A stretch of 64,000 nt of DNA from Trema orientale. Taxonomy: Eukaryota; Streptophyta; Magnoliopsida; Rosales; Cannabaceae. The notes below the pieces were generated by a model. It had not been told where the DNA came from and searched no databases. It worked only from the letters and a program-made list of their open reading frames with translations. The translations under genes and the position numbers were made by a program. Each line of letters starts with the position of its first letter. Positions within the stretch are counted from its first letter, which is position 1. The DNA is taken from the NCBI GenBank assembly GCA_002914845.1, contig JXTC01000009.1, forward strand, positions 503,509 through 567,508, read 5' to 3'. Shown one piece after another: positions 50,001-63,655 of the stretch.

Positions 50001-53000
50001 CTGAAATAGGGACAAATCCTACTGAGGAGAAGGAGAGAGGACAGATATTTCATATAAAACAAATAAAGTAGAAGCTTCACAAAACCAGAATAGTTGCAAT
50101 TAAAGAAAGGACAATCAAAATAGAAAGCTGCAAATATATGCAAATACATGCACATAAAGCTCACAGTTTTCAAAATGTATTATAATTTTATATTATGAAA
50201 CTTACCACAACTGAAGACAAAGAATGCCCTAAGCCTGAAAACACTGTACCAATACAAAGTGTAAGAAGCATATAAAGAATAAGACGAAGCCAGTAGTATT
50301 TCCATTCCCTTGACATGATCAATAATGATCTCCAAGTTAATACTGCTATCCTCGTAGCACTGCCTGCCATTCCCTTGGTTTTGAGAAGTGGACCTTCCTG
50401 GAGAAGTAAGTGCATTTGCAAGTAAATGAAAGTAACAAAAGCCAACATACAACCGGAAAAATAAATAAGTTAAATAAAAGGTTCTTTTCAGTAGGCATGT
50501 GGAGAAAAAACCGGGTAACCTGAAAAAAGTAAAATTTCACCTCTGTAGTATGATCCCTGGTCAAAAAAAATGAACAAATTTTGAAATTACAATAATTGTT
50601 AAACGAAAGTTAGTGTTCTTTTTCCACAAGGACATATAGACTCATCAAGCTAGTCATACACTGCCTTTTGCCAACTCAATTAGATTTATTACTGTACTTC
50701 CAATTTTCCTTATCCAGGAAGCTCCATATTTTCCAATTCCATACTCTTAAAATTAAATAAGTAACTACCTCATAATTAAATCACTTAGTACAATCTTAAC
50801 ATCCACTCCTGTTCATTCGTAATTTTATATCAGGAACTAAGTATTCAAAATCATTTCTCTGCTCAGTTCTATGATATGGTTACAATACATCCTTCTACCA
50901 CAAAATTTGAGAGATCCTAGTGGATGCATACTTCCAGAACTGTCAAAAGGCCACAAGTCACCCTACGGGCTGTGGGTGCTAGCAATAGGTGCAAGTATCG
51001 ATATTTACAAAGTTGGGAAGAGTTGCTGCAACATATATATATATATATATAACATACGCTTGTTATATTGCAAATATGTATTATATGTACACACCTTTTC
51101 TGTGAGTCTCAGAATCATGGTTTCAACTGCAGCAGCATCAGCAGATGATTTATACGTTGCTTCAAGGGTGCGTATTGCTACAGCAGTATCCATATTCACC
51201 GATGAAAAGTCCCCATTGTCATCCTGTTATAACGGTCAGTTCCAAACAGCACATGTTCAACAAAGAAAGAAACAGTTTCCAGCTAAATTTGAGGTTAAAA
51301 GAATATCCTGCTAAAGTTGAAGTTACAGTTGATCCACAATTATTGTAGTAACAATATTAAGAAATAAAATAATACATCATTGGCCTCTTACATTAAAAAC
51401 CAGAATCTATAGTCTAACATAGAAACATCATTGTTAAACCAATACTTATTTCGTTTTTGAAAAATGATTCAACTCTTGAAGACATTTCTAAGATGCAATC
51501 AGTTCAATAAAAGTCAATAACAGTGCAAATAGAAATTACCTGCCAATTTTTACACATTGCGATGATCCTGTCAAAATCCGTATTTATTGCCCGTAAAAAG
51601 TGATCAGAAGGACTTTGCATGATTGGGCATGGAAATCCAGCATTTGAGAAGTGCTTCATCAGCAAAAAGTATGTTAGTTGGTAATTTTACTTCTATTAGC
51701 TTCCAACTTTCAAGAGCAAGAAAAGAAAAGATTTTCCAAGTTTTCCACATAGTTAGTTTTTAGATTCATTTTTTATTTCTCCTCATGTAAGTCAACCAAA
51801 AGAACCATAGAATTTCAGCTCATTAGCAACAGTTGGTCAAATTATGTATAAAAACACTTCACAAACTTCAAACTAAACTTATGTAGACGAGTCACAAAAG
51901 TAAAAGCAGGAAAAAATAACATATTTATAGCTATACCTGTAGGCAAGCCAGTGTTTCCCCAAAAAACAGTGTATTTCCATTTGAAAGTAGACAAATCCGG
52001 TCAAAAAGGCCAAAAACTTCTGTGCTACTTTGGCAAATGGTAAACAAAAGAGTGCAGCCCATGCTTGCAAGTTTCTTCAATGTAACCATCATCAGAAGGG
52101 CAGATACACTGCAAACAAAAAACAGGAAAGAAAAAAAATCACTTCAACTACAATGCTGCAATAAGAAAAATGCTTTGCAATAGAAAAAAAAATAATTAAT
52201 TTGCATGCAAAAAGTTTAAAAAAAAAAAACAAAAAAAAAAAACGTTGCACATCATAAGGGAGACCAAACAACAAACAAAATTCAAAGAAATGATACTTTC
52301 TTCACCAAAGAATCAACTTATTGAGGAAACCAATTACCAGGGGATCCCCAAGAAAACCAGTAACATGAAGTAAGCCAATTCAGATCTCATTAAAAAGTCG
52401 AGGAAAAACTAATATATAATTCTTGGGAAACACTCAATATTGATTCCTGTACATAAATTTATGATGAGGGATGTCACAAGTCACAACAGCCTCTAATCCA
52501 GATTCTCAAGATTTCAAACGAAAAAATAGATCGCCATCCCCAAACCACAATGCAGTGTAACAAGTCAACCATAAAGTTAGCATACCATACCCTTTTTAGC
52601 AGCCCAGTGAATCGACAGAGCACAGAAGGAGGGAGAAATTTTACAAGGATGATGAAAAATAAAAAGAAATAGAGAAACTGAGAAACACCTTACCTATCAA
52701 GATGGTAAAGAGGCTCATCAATAAATAAAATATGAGGCCTCATCACAAGCTCCCGAGCAATACTAACACGCCTTCTCTCGCCACTAGGAAGGCCCTTCAT
52801 ATAACAATGTCCACCTATCAGTTTGTTTGCATAATCACTTAGTGACATAGCAATGATGGCATCTTCAACCACGCTCTTTTTCTGACAAAAGAAACCAGGA
52901 AGCTGAAGCAGCGCTGAGTAGTAAAGATACTCACGCACAGTGAGGGATCCAATAAGAGTTGTTTCCCTTTCGACAAAGCCCTGCAAATTGGAAAAACAAT

Positions 53001-53778
53001 AATGAAGTTGTATTCCCCACTAAACCCTAAGATGAAAATGTGCTTGAAAGTGAAACTTCAGAAAGAAGATAAACTGAACAGATATATATTATACAGCATG
53101 GTAAAGCTATGTAGAACTTACATATGATCCATATGGCATTTGTAACTTTGCCCCATTTACAAACACTTCACCATACATCTTGGCTGAATGATGCAATCTT
53201 CCTAAGCACAAGAATTAGAAACAATATTCAATTCCCATGCATGATCCAAAAACAAGAAAAAAACACAAAATTAAATGCTTAATGAGTATAATGAACACTA
53301 GAAGACCTGCAATAGCTCTTAGTAGGGTGGATTTCCCTGATTTGGGAGGACCCATGATTACTGTCATAGTTCCTGGCAATGCATAACCAGTTGAACTCTT
53401 CACAACCTTATCAGAGTACTTCCTTTTTCCCTTTATAGTAACAGTCAAATCTTTCCAAACAATCGAAGCCCCAGCAATCTTTCTCGCCACAACTGCACCC
53501 TCGGGCAATGGAGGGGATGGCAAGGACCTACTGTGAAGCTTTGAGAGAGATGGAGAGGCTGGTGTTGTTGCAGCATTAATAGAATCACCCCCATCATCAA
53601 CCCTAACATCAATATCAGTATCCTCCCAATCTGGGGAATCCTCAAACGAGATGGGTTGTCTAAGTGAACCAGGTTTCCGCAAATAGAAAAAGTTACTTGA
53701 GGGCACCCTACTAGCTGGACTACTTGCCGAAGATGACGAAGACCTGTAATTGTCGGATTGTGACTGTATTTCTTCCAT
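47100..53778 (-). CDS. ABCG3: ABC transporter G family half-transporter, ABCG3 type (11 exons, 723 aa)
   Basis: Half-size ABCG (white-brown complex) membrane protein; substrate not known to me. Exons: 53307-53778, 53122-53201, 52694-52980, 51937-52108, 51540-51653, 51095-51223, 50206-50397, 48766-48852, 48078-48350, 47582-47689, 47100-47357; total 2172 nt, phases agree. N-terminal 100 residues are Ser-rich (EIQSQSDNYRSSSSSASSP), as in Arabidopsis ABCG3. The nucleotide-binding domain (about 110-340) has Walker A GPPKSGKST, signature-region PSGERRRVSIAREL, Walker B HILFIDEP and D-loop LYHLD, but no H-loop histidine (TICQSSTEVF). The C-terminal half has about six membrane segments, including FLFLISISSSLVFYFLVGL and YFVLNFFMCLLVNEGLV. 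Start: ATG at 53778, giving MEEIQSQ as in the homologue; the frame upstream has only GTG. ABCG3 is about 730 aa, so this looks complete. A leader intron probably lies upstream. Confidence 0.95.
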
Positions 53779-55090
53779 TATCTTCACCTCTTGTCCTAAT
53801 CTTCAATTCATTCTGATTGATGAAATACTTATTTGGTATTAACTCAAATAAACTAATAATGACTTCACTCCAAAAAACCAGACTCTAATATCATAGAAAC
53901 CTGCATCAATAAGCAGCGTTAACACAATCAGCTATGCTACTGAGAAACTGGGGAAAAAAGAAAACTCTGTCAGCCAGCTGAAAATGAAGAGTCTGCCATG
54001 AATTTGCAAAATAGAATTTTCACATAAATTCAAATCATGAGGAAAAATAACAAAACAACAATTCAGTAATTGTTCTTCAAAATATTCTCCAGAAAGTAAT
54101 AAAAAAAAATTAATAACAATAATAATATAATCATCTGTGACAAATTAACACTAGTTACTTTTTTACTATTAATTTTGTTAAGAAAACTGAAACAACCATT
54201 AATTTAACAACCAAGCGCCAAACTATTTCCGTTTTAATAATTTATTCTTAAAATTCATTTAATTAAAATATACATATAAAAATATACATATATAACTAGA
54301 ACGTTTTTTTTTCCTTTCCTAATATAGAAACTATTTCTGCTACTTGAGAACTAACAAGAAATCTATAAATAGTTAATACAAAATTGATAAAGAAAATTGC
54401 AATATAAGGACGGTAGTGGAAAAATAAAGACTTAAATGCTCAAAGACAACAAGGAAAACAAAAACAAATAAATAAAAAATAAAAAATAAACCATTAGCTC
54501 ATCTTTCAGTACATATACCCATTTAAAAAAACCAAATAATAAACTGGTTGCTGAGAAAAGGTCAGAAACAACAAGAAAAAACAACCCTATAAATCAAGTT
54601 ATTCTTTTTTTTTAAATACATATTGGGACCCAAGAAAAGGAAAGCTTAACTCCAAAATATATGCAAAAACATACCTCTTTGGCACACTAACACAAATGTT
54701 TTTCATTTTAGCAAAGATTTAAACTTTATAGCAGAACTAAAACACACACCACCAAATCTTTTTTTTTTTTTTCTCTTTTAGCATTTCATTTCATTTTTGC
54801 TAATCTCTCCTCACAACCCAATACCCAAATCACTCAAAAAAAAAAAAAGAACTAGGATACAAAATCTTTAAGCAAAAATAGAAATAAAAAGCTAATATCC
54901 AGAATCAAACTTACTTCTGAGTACAGAATACATTAAATGGAGAAGTGAAGAGCTTGGAGCAGAGGCAAACCTGGATCTGAGACTGAGTGAGAGAGAGCTC
55001 AGAGAGGAGTGAATGTGAAAGCAGTGAGGAAGCGAAGAAAGGTTTAGAGAGAGAGAGAGAGAGACAGAGAGAGGGTCTGAGTATCAGAGA
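53779..55090 (-). other. 5' leader intron and leader exon of the ABCG3 gene
   Basis: AT-rich, intron-like sequence with homopolymers between the start codon and a GA-rich block (about 54940-55090, runs of GAGAGA) that resembles a plant 5' leader. Exact splice sites and the transcription start were not determined. Confidence 0.4.
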
Positions 55091-57059
55091 GAGTAAATAC
55101 TAAATACCAAAATTCAAGTGGATTATTTGACCCGCTTTTCCGGGTTTTTATGTAGATTTATTGTATGCTTTACTCTGCATCTACAGGTCCACTTTTTCTT
55201 TTATTTTTTTCTTTTTTTTAATTGTTTTCTTCTTCTCTTTTGCTTTTTATTTTTTTGTTTTTTTTAAATTCAAATGTAATCATTTATGCTTGCCAACATA
55301 GCAATTTTTTTAAGAGGGAAAAACAGTATCAACACTATTTAAAATGATGTCTTCTCTTTTTTTTTTCTTTTTTCTTTAAAACTATGGGTTTTAATTATTT
55401 TCCTTTAAAATTAATATTTCTCCAAACTAGGAGAAGGAACAAAAAGGACCAATAAAATAATTGCATTTGCAATTTCTAGACCCAAAAATCGGTCTTTTTT
55501 CTTCTTTTGATGTTTCTAATTAATGAGATAAACATGGTTCAATTATTACAATAGTTGTCATGGCTACATGTCAAAAGTAATTTCTATAATTTTTAGTATT
55601 TTTTTAGGAGAATTTTTATTATTAATTTTGGTTTTCATTGTTTCCCACATTCATTCTGTGTCTTGGCTCTTTTGGGCCCCGGTTCAGGGAAGTAGAGACT
55701 AGAAAGCCTAAGAAGATGGACCATACTTTGCTGTTTGCCCCCCATTTGTTTCTGTTTTTCTTTTTTTTTTTTCCTCTTCTCTTTAATTTCAATGATTTTG
55801 GAATCTTTTTATTATCTTTTGAAATTTGAAGGACTACTATGATATGAATCAATTATTACTTTATTTCTATTTTGACTCTCTTGGAAAAAAGAAGCCCCTC
55901 CTGTCATTCTTGAAACGACAATTCTTTCCCACTAGCATACCTAATTGTCCTATCTTGATTCTATACTGAAATAATAAAAATTATTAGTTTTGCACTTTAC
56001 CTTTATTATGATGCATTTGTTACTTATATTAAGAATTTGGCAATTGAAAACCATGCAATTTTCATGAACTGTTGTCCTAATTTTGATGCAGACTTTTGGA
56101 TTTTCTTGAGTTTTAGATTGAGATGAAGCTATCATATGAACCATAACACTATTATGACACGGTCAAAGTCGATTGGAGCATGTGTCATGTCTTGCCTAGT
56201 GTGACATTAAGAAAAATAATGTTTGTCCTTGTTAGTGTGAATAGAATCCACTTTTAAGTTTTATTGGTACGACAGAATTACTAGCACCACAATTTATGTC
56301 TTTTCGTGACACTAACACTTATATTGTCAGAGAAATTAATTCATTTAACCAACTCAAGTAGAAGTGAGTCAGTGATAACAATTATCATTTAGCAGAGAGC
56401 TAAAAGGTCTGGCATTTTATTAGACTAGAATGATACACTCAAAAATATCATATATATATATATATATACACACACCTGAAAAGCAGACTAGAAAAAAGAA
56501 AACATATAAATTTCGTTATTCTTTTAATATTTCCAGATGGGATTCATGAATATTTAAATGTTATTACTTTCACTTTAAGAAACTATAAATACATTCCAAC
56601 ATGCTTTGTCCAAAAATGGACCTAATTTACATTTCTTTTGCGGATAATGAATACTACCATAATGACCAACGAAAATGCGTTACTTATTGGCCTTTTGGGT
56701 TTTAGTGTTTTACTATGCTTTTTCATTTGCTGGATTGGTTATTTTAATAACGCATGCCAACTCTAGGTTGCAACATCATTGGTTCTTCTTCTTTAAGGGT
56801 AAAAATTGATAGTTTATTGCCGAAGTTAATTTCATTATTAGATTGATTATTATATTGAGAATTAATGTCTAGTCTAGAATAATTGAAACAATGATTGAGT
56901 ATGTGCGCTGCTTTCATTTGAAACATGTTCTCAATGTTCAATTTAGCCCTCATTAACTAATAAATGCTTAACTAATACGGGAAAAAAAAAAAGAATTCAT
57001 TTCATGACAAAAAGAACCATAGAAACATAAGAAAACGGTAAAAGAAAACAAAGATTAAA
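55091..57059. other. intergenic DNA, no gene seen
   Basis: T-rich tracts followed by ordinary AT-rich sequence. Short frames have no family resemblance. Contains a TA/CA microsatellite at about 56450-56476. Confidence 0.5.
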
Positions 57060-57680
57060 GGGATAATATCATCTAAGATTCCCAAATTTTTCTCAGTATA
57101 TCGCTTATGTCCCTAGGTTTATTTCATAGCAGTTGAGTCTCCAAATTATTATTTTTAGTTACACATTAGTTTTTGGATATATATTATCGTCTAAAATTGG
57201 CGTTAAAATAGCATGTGCTAGTCACATGGTCTTCTTGATACTATTCTCTCTATTAGCTTCTTCACTAGACAAAAATATTAGGGAAAACCTAGGTTTTCAA
57301 TTTCCCCAAATTCAAAGAGCATATTGATTTGAGGAATCAAAGTACTAATAATAAACTAGAACAGGACTATTTTTTTTTATTCTCAAATATATACAAATAT
57401 TAAATTAGATCCAAAACTAAAGTGTAAAACTCGAAAAACTGTGAACTCGTTTTTTTAGAGATCGGCAAACACCAAAATCACCCAAAAAATAATAATAATA
57501 AACTCCAATCAATTATTTAATAATAATAATAATTTAAAAAACTTATAAACCACATCAAACAAAGAAGGAAAATTAATTAAAAGATCGAATAGTTATTGAC
57601 CTTTATGTTGCTTTTTAAGGAGGAAATTTGCTTGTATAGCAGTCATGGAAAAGAAAAAGAAAAGCTATATTTTTAAAAAT

Positions 57681-58201
57681 ATTTTTGGTATGACTGGCCT
57701 TTATATTATTTGCAATTGGAAAAATGGTCCTGAGTTATTTTTTTTGGCAATTAAGTCCATAAGTTTTAAAAACTTTAGAAATTAAGTCATTTTCATTAGT
57801 AATTGTTAAAATATTAGATGGAATTGAGCATTTTTAGGTTACATGCAAGTTTTTAAAGGTCAAAATCAATATTTTACTAGCATTAGTTGGAATTGGATGG
57901 AAAATAACTAAAAATTAATTACAAAACAACATAATATAAAAAATTAAAAAATAGGAATTTTCAAAAATTTAAATTTTCTCTTAAAAATTCTATCTGTATC
58001 CTTTCCAAACTAATTAGTGTTAGTAGAATACTAATTTCTTTCACTTAATTATGTTCAATTTTATGAAAACATTAATATTAACAAACAAAAATGATTTAAT
58101 TATCAGAGTTTTTAAAATCTAAGGACCTAGTTGCCAAAAAAATAACTCATGGATTATTTTTCCAATCTGCGAATAACATATGGGCCATACATGCCAAAAA
58201 T
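57681..58201. mobile_element. long-TIR MITE nested in the Pack-MULE
   Basis: Inverted repeats begin ATTTTTGGTATGACTGGCC on the left and ATTTTTGGCATGTATGGCC on the right (opposite strand) and continue through TTGGAAAAAT and GAGTTATTTTTTTGGCAA. About 520 bp. No target duplication was confirmed. Non-coding. Confidence 0.65.
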
Positions 58202-58255
58202 GCTAGAATTGCCTAACACTTAGAAAAAATCATACATGCATACAAAAACTATAGA

Positions 58256-60014
58256 AAAACACATGATCACATCATGAACGTAGCAGAAAAAATAGCGGAT
58301 TTATGTTTTTAAATTTTTACATGAAAACAGTTTTCATAACCATAGAACATGCATATATCATATACAGGATTATTTATAACATAAATCAAATCTAGATGCA
58401 TAAACTCTAGAAATGTGATTAGGGTTTACCTTTTGTAGCGTGCTCCTCCTTGATCTCTTTGTTGATGGTGATCAAATCTCCAACCCTAGATCTTCTTGTC
58501 TATGCTCTTACTCTTAGTTGAAGAGGTGAGTAGACACCAAGTTGAATCCTCTGTTGGAGAACGATCAAGAACACCTTCTTGATCTTTTGGAACACGGGGA
58601 CGTTTAAGATGAGAATGTGAGGTTGCAGGAAACTTTTCTCTCCTCTTTTCTCAGCCTTTGGCCGAATTCTCTCACTCTCTCCCTCTGTCTTTTCACGTGT
58701 AGCACACTAAGTGTTACTATGCAGTTTTTTCTCTCATGTATCTTATATATACGAGGCCAAAAACTGCTAATCCCAGTCCAACTAGAATTGGGCTTGTTCT
58801 CCAATTTGGGCTTTGGGTGTATTTTTATAAATATATCCAATTCATGTAATTTATTTATAAAAATACTAACTTCTGTGTAGAATCATTATTTTATACAGTT
58901 TTATGAAACTAATTTCATAAATACCACTAATCAATTAATGAGCTTTATTGAGTTAGACAAGGGACCTAATGGATCCAAATAATCTAAGCTCTAATAGTAT
59001 GATAAATACATAATAACTCTTATTATGGTATTTATATAAATACTATTAGTAAATGGGACACTCCACTAAAGGTCCAATACTGCATTCTTAGATTAGATGT
59101 CATGCCTTTTATAGAGATTCAATCAACTAACCTTGATTAACCGATCCATCTAGCATATTCCATATCATATATAGAATCCCTATACAATGTCGCAGTTGGA
59201 TAGGTGAAATTACGGAATTACCGTAATACCCCTCCAACACATATTTACCTTTAAGTTACCATCTTTTTTTCAAGGAATAATATTGTCAATAATTTTATTC
59301 TCAATAGCCATTTAGACAAAATTATCAACCAATTCACAAAGTGAATACTAAGATCTTAGATTTAATTATTCTATGAATCTTGAAAGACCTTAAAGTGAGA
59401 TTAATGTATAGTGTCCTTAACTATTTGGTGTTCTCATCAATTCATAAATCATAACCTCCAATATACCAAAGTTCACCTCTAATTTCACAGAGGCTAGTCT
59501 TTTAACAAATCAAAAAGCTACAACCCATGAAAGCAAGTCCAATCAAATATCAAGGATTAAGATCTACATGTTAAGAGCTAGTTTGTGGTAATATAAAAAA
59601 TGAGTTACGACACTCCAATTCTTTATATTACCTGGTCCAGTTCAATACACATAACTTATTTATGTTGTATTAGTATTTCTATTAGAAGTCAGACACTTCA
59701 ATGATTTGAGACACATCATTCTCGTTGAGATAGACAAACATTACAACCTTTAATAAATAAAGTATTCCATCTTTATTTACAGATTATAAACTAATTAATT
59801 TAAACTTAGATAAAGAAACAAGTCTCTCCATAATTAACACATAATCATGTTTGTTTCTTTATACACAAATAAAGTCATGGAATCTTTTTCAGATAAATAA
59901 ACTATTCAACTGAGATAGTTTAATCTAACAAATATCATAATTGCATATAAGAGAAAGTTGTTTACTAAAAGTGGTAAACTTGAAAATCTACTTTTTAGGG
60001 TAAATATCCCAACA
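58256..60014 (-). mobile_element. solo-LTR-like insertion (about 1.76 kb)
   Basis: On the minus strand the sequence starts TGTTGGGATATTTACCC, as LTRs begin with TG. It contains a TATATATAAG promoter-like box (about 58746-58755), followed downstream by a purine-rich and then coding-free R/U5-like segment. No gag or pol sequence and no second LTR are present. The other end (near 58256) is uncertain: I could not find a clean CA terminus or a 5-bp target duplication. Confidence 0.5.
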
Positions 60015-60048
60015 AAAAACCCTTTTCAAAACTAGTTGTTGATTGTGT

Positions 60049-60456
60049 TCAAGGTTTCTAAGCCATTTGATTAATGTCACCTCCTTTGGTGTCCTCAAAA
60101 TTGTCAATCTAGGCATTGATAGTGTTCAGAAGCTAATCACCTATGGCTACTTGTACGTCAAGGCCAATCCTAATGGCGAAGACAAGGATAAGCTATTAGC
60201 TAAGTTGATTGAATCTGTTTGCAAATCTCGTGATTTGAGCGACGACCAGATAGAACTTTCGACCTTGAAGACACTTTTATCAGTGGTTACGTCAATTTCA
60301 CTGCAAATTCACATTGGTTATACTTCAAATTGCAATAACTTATTATGATATCTATCTAAGGAGTATGAGTATACCAATCAGACTATTACAAAGGTATCAT
60401 TGATCCAAATGTTGGTGATTGTGTTCCGAAGAATGGAGATCGACCCACTTAGCTTT
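60049..60456 (+). pseudogene. captured fragment of a BIG-type Sec7 ARF-GEF gene
   Basis: The frame gives RFLSHLINVTSFGVLKIVN, the IDSVQKLITYGYL block, LLAKLIESVCKSRDLSDDQI and ELSTLKTLLSVVTSISLQIH, then after a frameshift TYYDIYLRS and SLIQMLVIVFRRMEID. These match in order the N-terminal DCB (dimerisation/cyclophilin-binding) region of plant BIG guanine-nucleotide-exchange factors, which activate ARF GTPases at the trans-Golgi. Only about 135 residues of a roughly 1700-residue protein are present, there is a frameshift near 60330, and there is no Sec7 domain. It lies inside the inverted repeats of the Pack-MULE. Confidence 0.85.
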
Positions 60457-60725
60457 GCGATTTGAATTTGAGGGAAACTGAAAACCTAGATTTTCTTTCA
60501 TAGCTTCCGTCTGCTCAAGAAAATGAAGGTGATGTGAATGTCAAGAAGACTACATGCATGACACATGCTATTTTAACGCCAGTTTTAGACAGAAATATGC
60601 CCAAGGACCAATGTATTACTAAAAACAATAATTCAGGGACTCAAATACTACTAAAAAAAAAAAAGAGTTCGAGGACCTAAGCAGTTCGCTAGGGAAAGTT
60701 TGTGAACCTTAGGTGATATTATCCC

Positions 60726-62880
60726 AAGACGGAATCGTTGTTAATATTGAAAAAAGACCTTTCTTGGTGGTTGAGGTAGAACAGCCAAGAAGGATTTAAT
60801 TAACAAATGGAACCTCCATAAAGAAATATATAAAAGAAAACCGATACCAGTTCGACCCTCATTATTCTCCTTGTTCCTCTAAACATTTCACAACAACTCC
60901 ATTCCAATGAATTTGATCAACAAAATCATACTCATTTGGCTTAAATCAGTCTATTTGACGTGAGTAAAGTTTATAAAACTTTTTTTTTAAAGATTTATTA
61001 GTTATTAACAATTGATTTTGCCCTAGAACGTGTTTAGTAATTTTTACGACTAATCACTATAATTCTCAACGAGTATGTGATTTTGTTAATTTTTGCATTA
61101 TTTTAGATTCTAAATTGATCCAGCATCACATTTTTTCCCTTAATTTATGAATTTAAATACAATTTGGATCAATTTAAGGTAAGTAATTCTAAATTTTTAT
61201 TTTCAAGAATTTGAAGTTATAAATTGCTTAATTTTAGAAATTTAATTTAGGTAAATGTGTAGTGTCAGATGATTTTGTGTTGATTATATAATACATATTA
61301 GCATAAGGGTTTGGTTTAAATAGTTACAACAATATTTACCCATGGATGGTTACAATGGTTTAAGCCATTAGATCTATATCCTACGGTGGTGATTAGTTTG
61401 GTGGTTGGCCAAAAACATTTAATACTGACCAAAAAAATTTAATGCTATCACTACTTTTTTAAGTACTCATCCATGGTCACAAAAAAATTATAACCATTGA
61501 GAAGTCTTCCATTAGCATAAATATGTTGTTAGTTTAATTACATTATCATGAAATAACTAGATATATATGATTTCAGTGCAAGTTTAATTATTTGTTTCCA
61601 TATACTTGTATGTTATATAGTTTACAAATTGAAAAATAGTTTATACTTTGTGTGTATATAAATAAGAATCTAGTTTAAAAAAAAACATTAAGTAAAATGT
61701 TAGTGATACATTTTGTTAAATTATGAATTGAATTGAATTTGGAAATTTATAATAATGAGATATGATACTTTGAGTTGGATATGAAATTTAGGTTAGTAGT
61801 ATGAGTGTTTTTCAGGGGGGGTTAGTCAATTTTTAGGAGAAACTTCGCCTAATTTTTTAGTGATTAGAAATAGATAAAAGTTGGATGACAAAGAATAGAT
61901 TATCAAAACAGTATGAAGATAGGGTTAAATATTTCTTAAGATTCACCAAAGAAAATAGTATAGATCCTAATATGACATGTCCATGAGTTAACTGTAGTAA
62001 CATGAAGTATATAAAAGATAAATTAGGTTGTGTTGGTGTGATTTTTCTCTCTTTTTTTTTATTTGATTCTTAAATAAGCTTTTTCTTTTATATCCAACTT
62101 TGAATTTTAATTTTCTGAAGGATTTGTAGATGTAATATTGTTAATAAGAGATATAAATGCCAAAAGAAAAAGGGAACCAAATTGCTAAATAATTGAAATG
62201 ATATTGATCAATAAAGTAAAATTTCTCTCGTTCAAATAAATATAAAATTTAAATATAAAATTAAGATAAGTCAAATCTAAAATTTAAATATAAAAAAAGG
62301 AAAATAAACTCTCTCTCTTTTTAAAATTAAAATTTTGGTGTTTTACATACAAAGAATCTACTAGGTTCTCGTGATGAACAAAATAAATAATCTATAGATA
62401 TTTTTAAAAATAGTTGAAAGTTTTTAACCTCGGTCAAACATAGTTAGCCGCCTTTCTGGTGCCGCTTGATTCATTTTTATTTTTTTCGACATTGTCAAAA
62501 ATTTTCAACTGAAGTCAAGTTAGGGGTAATTTTTGAATTTTAATTTTTTTATTAAATTAAAAGTCTAGTTGAGTAAATAATTTATAATTTGTCTCTTTTT
62601 CATCACATGTTTTAAATTAATAATGATAGTTAAACTTTTAGATTTGTTGTAAGTTTTGAATATTTTCTTTTCTTGTTTTAATGGATAATGAATTTGTAGG
62701 TAAACATAAATTTGAGAAAAAGGATTTTATCATTTTAAAATGCTTTTCAAAAACAAAAGTTGAATGATCTAACATAGCAAAGCTAAGGGTAAACTTTAAC
62801 TGAATTGTTTTTGTATAAATTGAAAATTTCAAAATTAATTTAAGATGAAAATCTAAAGGACCAAATCTAATAATAATAAT
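60726..62880. other. AT-rich intergenic DNA, no gene seen
   Basis: No family-like frames. A weak inverted pair (ACCCATGGATGGTTACAATGG near 61338 and its partial complement near 61464-61492) may mark an old MITE. Confidence 0.45.
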
Positions 62881-63240
62881 GGGGCCGTTTGGTTCGCCCA
62901 TTCTATTCCATTGGAATGGAAAATCCATTTGAATGAGTGTTTGTTTCAACAACTCTAAATTTTTCATTCAAATGGTCTTTTAGAATGAGTGTTTGTTTCA
63001 ACAATTTAGTTTTTCCATTCAAATGGTTCATCAGTCACATCAACTCTTTGAATGGATTTTTGTGTCTTGGATGAGAATGGAGGGGAAGAAGTGTTTTTGA
63101 ATGGTCCATTCCAATACTCCCATTCTAATTATAACCCATTCCACTATTTTTTCCATTCAAATGTCTTCCATTTCAATTATAACCCATTCCACAATTTCTA
63201 TTCAAATACACACATTCAAATAGGCGAAACAAATGGGGCA
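62881..63240. mobile_element. hAT-like MITE (about 360 bp)
   Basis: Ends GGGGCCGTTTGGTTCGCC and, on the other strand, GCCCCATTTGTTTCGCC. The interior is made of repeated CATTC(A/C)AATGG, TTGAATG and TTCCATT motifs in both orientations. No clear 8-bp target duplication. It lies about 0.4 kb upstream of the CDC48 start. Confidence 0.6.
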
Positions 63241-63655
63241 ATTATCTTTTGACAAAGATTTTGAAGCATATGGAATTAAAAAAAGAAAAAAGAACGTAAA
63301 ATCATAAACCTAATTGGGCTTTTCTCGAAGCCCCGAAGCCTAGTCGGTGTTGGGCTGAAAAAGAGTTAGAATCCAATCTAAATTCGAAACACCAAAACCG
63401 TGTACGGAACTCATATATATTTACGTAAACGGTGACAGACAGAACCAAAACTCAGAGATAATTTGCCCTTTTTTTTTTTTTTTTTTTCTTGCCAAACAAG
63501 TCCAGAATTTCACAGACTCATATATATATATATATAATATACCTTCCAAGGCCTCAACTTCCTCTCTCGTATAAACAAGACCTCTTTGGCTTCTTCGCTC
63601 AAACACTCTCTCACCTTACCCGATTTTCTGATCTCGAAGAACAAACTCATCCTCC

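Larger units (their letters stand above)
57060..60725. mobile_element. Pack-MULE-like element with ~170-bp terminal inverted repeats (3.67 kb)
   Basis: Left repeat 57060-57231 and right repeat 60549-60725 are inverted copies beginning GGGATAATATCA(T/C)CTAAG, sharing AATTATT(A/G)TTTTTAGT and a GGCGTTAAAATAGCATGTG block. Long inverted repeats and this end sequence fit Mutator-like elements; a nearby 359-bp MITE with the same GGGATAATATC end has a perfect 9-10 bp duplication. Flanks here, AAGATTAAA and AAGACGGAA, match at six of nine positions. There is no transposase; the interior holds a fragment of a cellular gene (BIG ARF-GEF), a long-TIR MITE and a solo-LTR-like insertion. Confidence 0.75.

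Noticed and set aside
58604..58880. Frames of 78 and 87 codons near 58.6 kb
   Set aside because: They lie in the LTR-like insertion, overlap each other on opposite strands and lack family resemblance.
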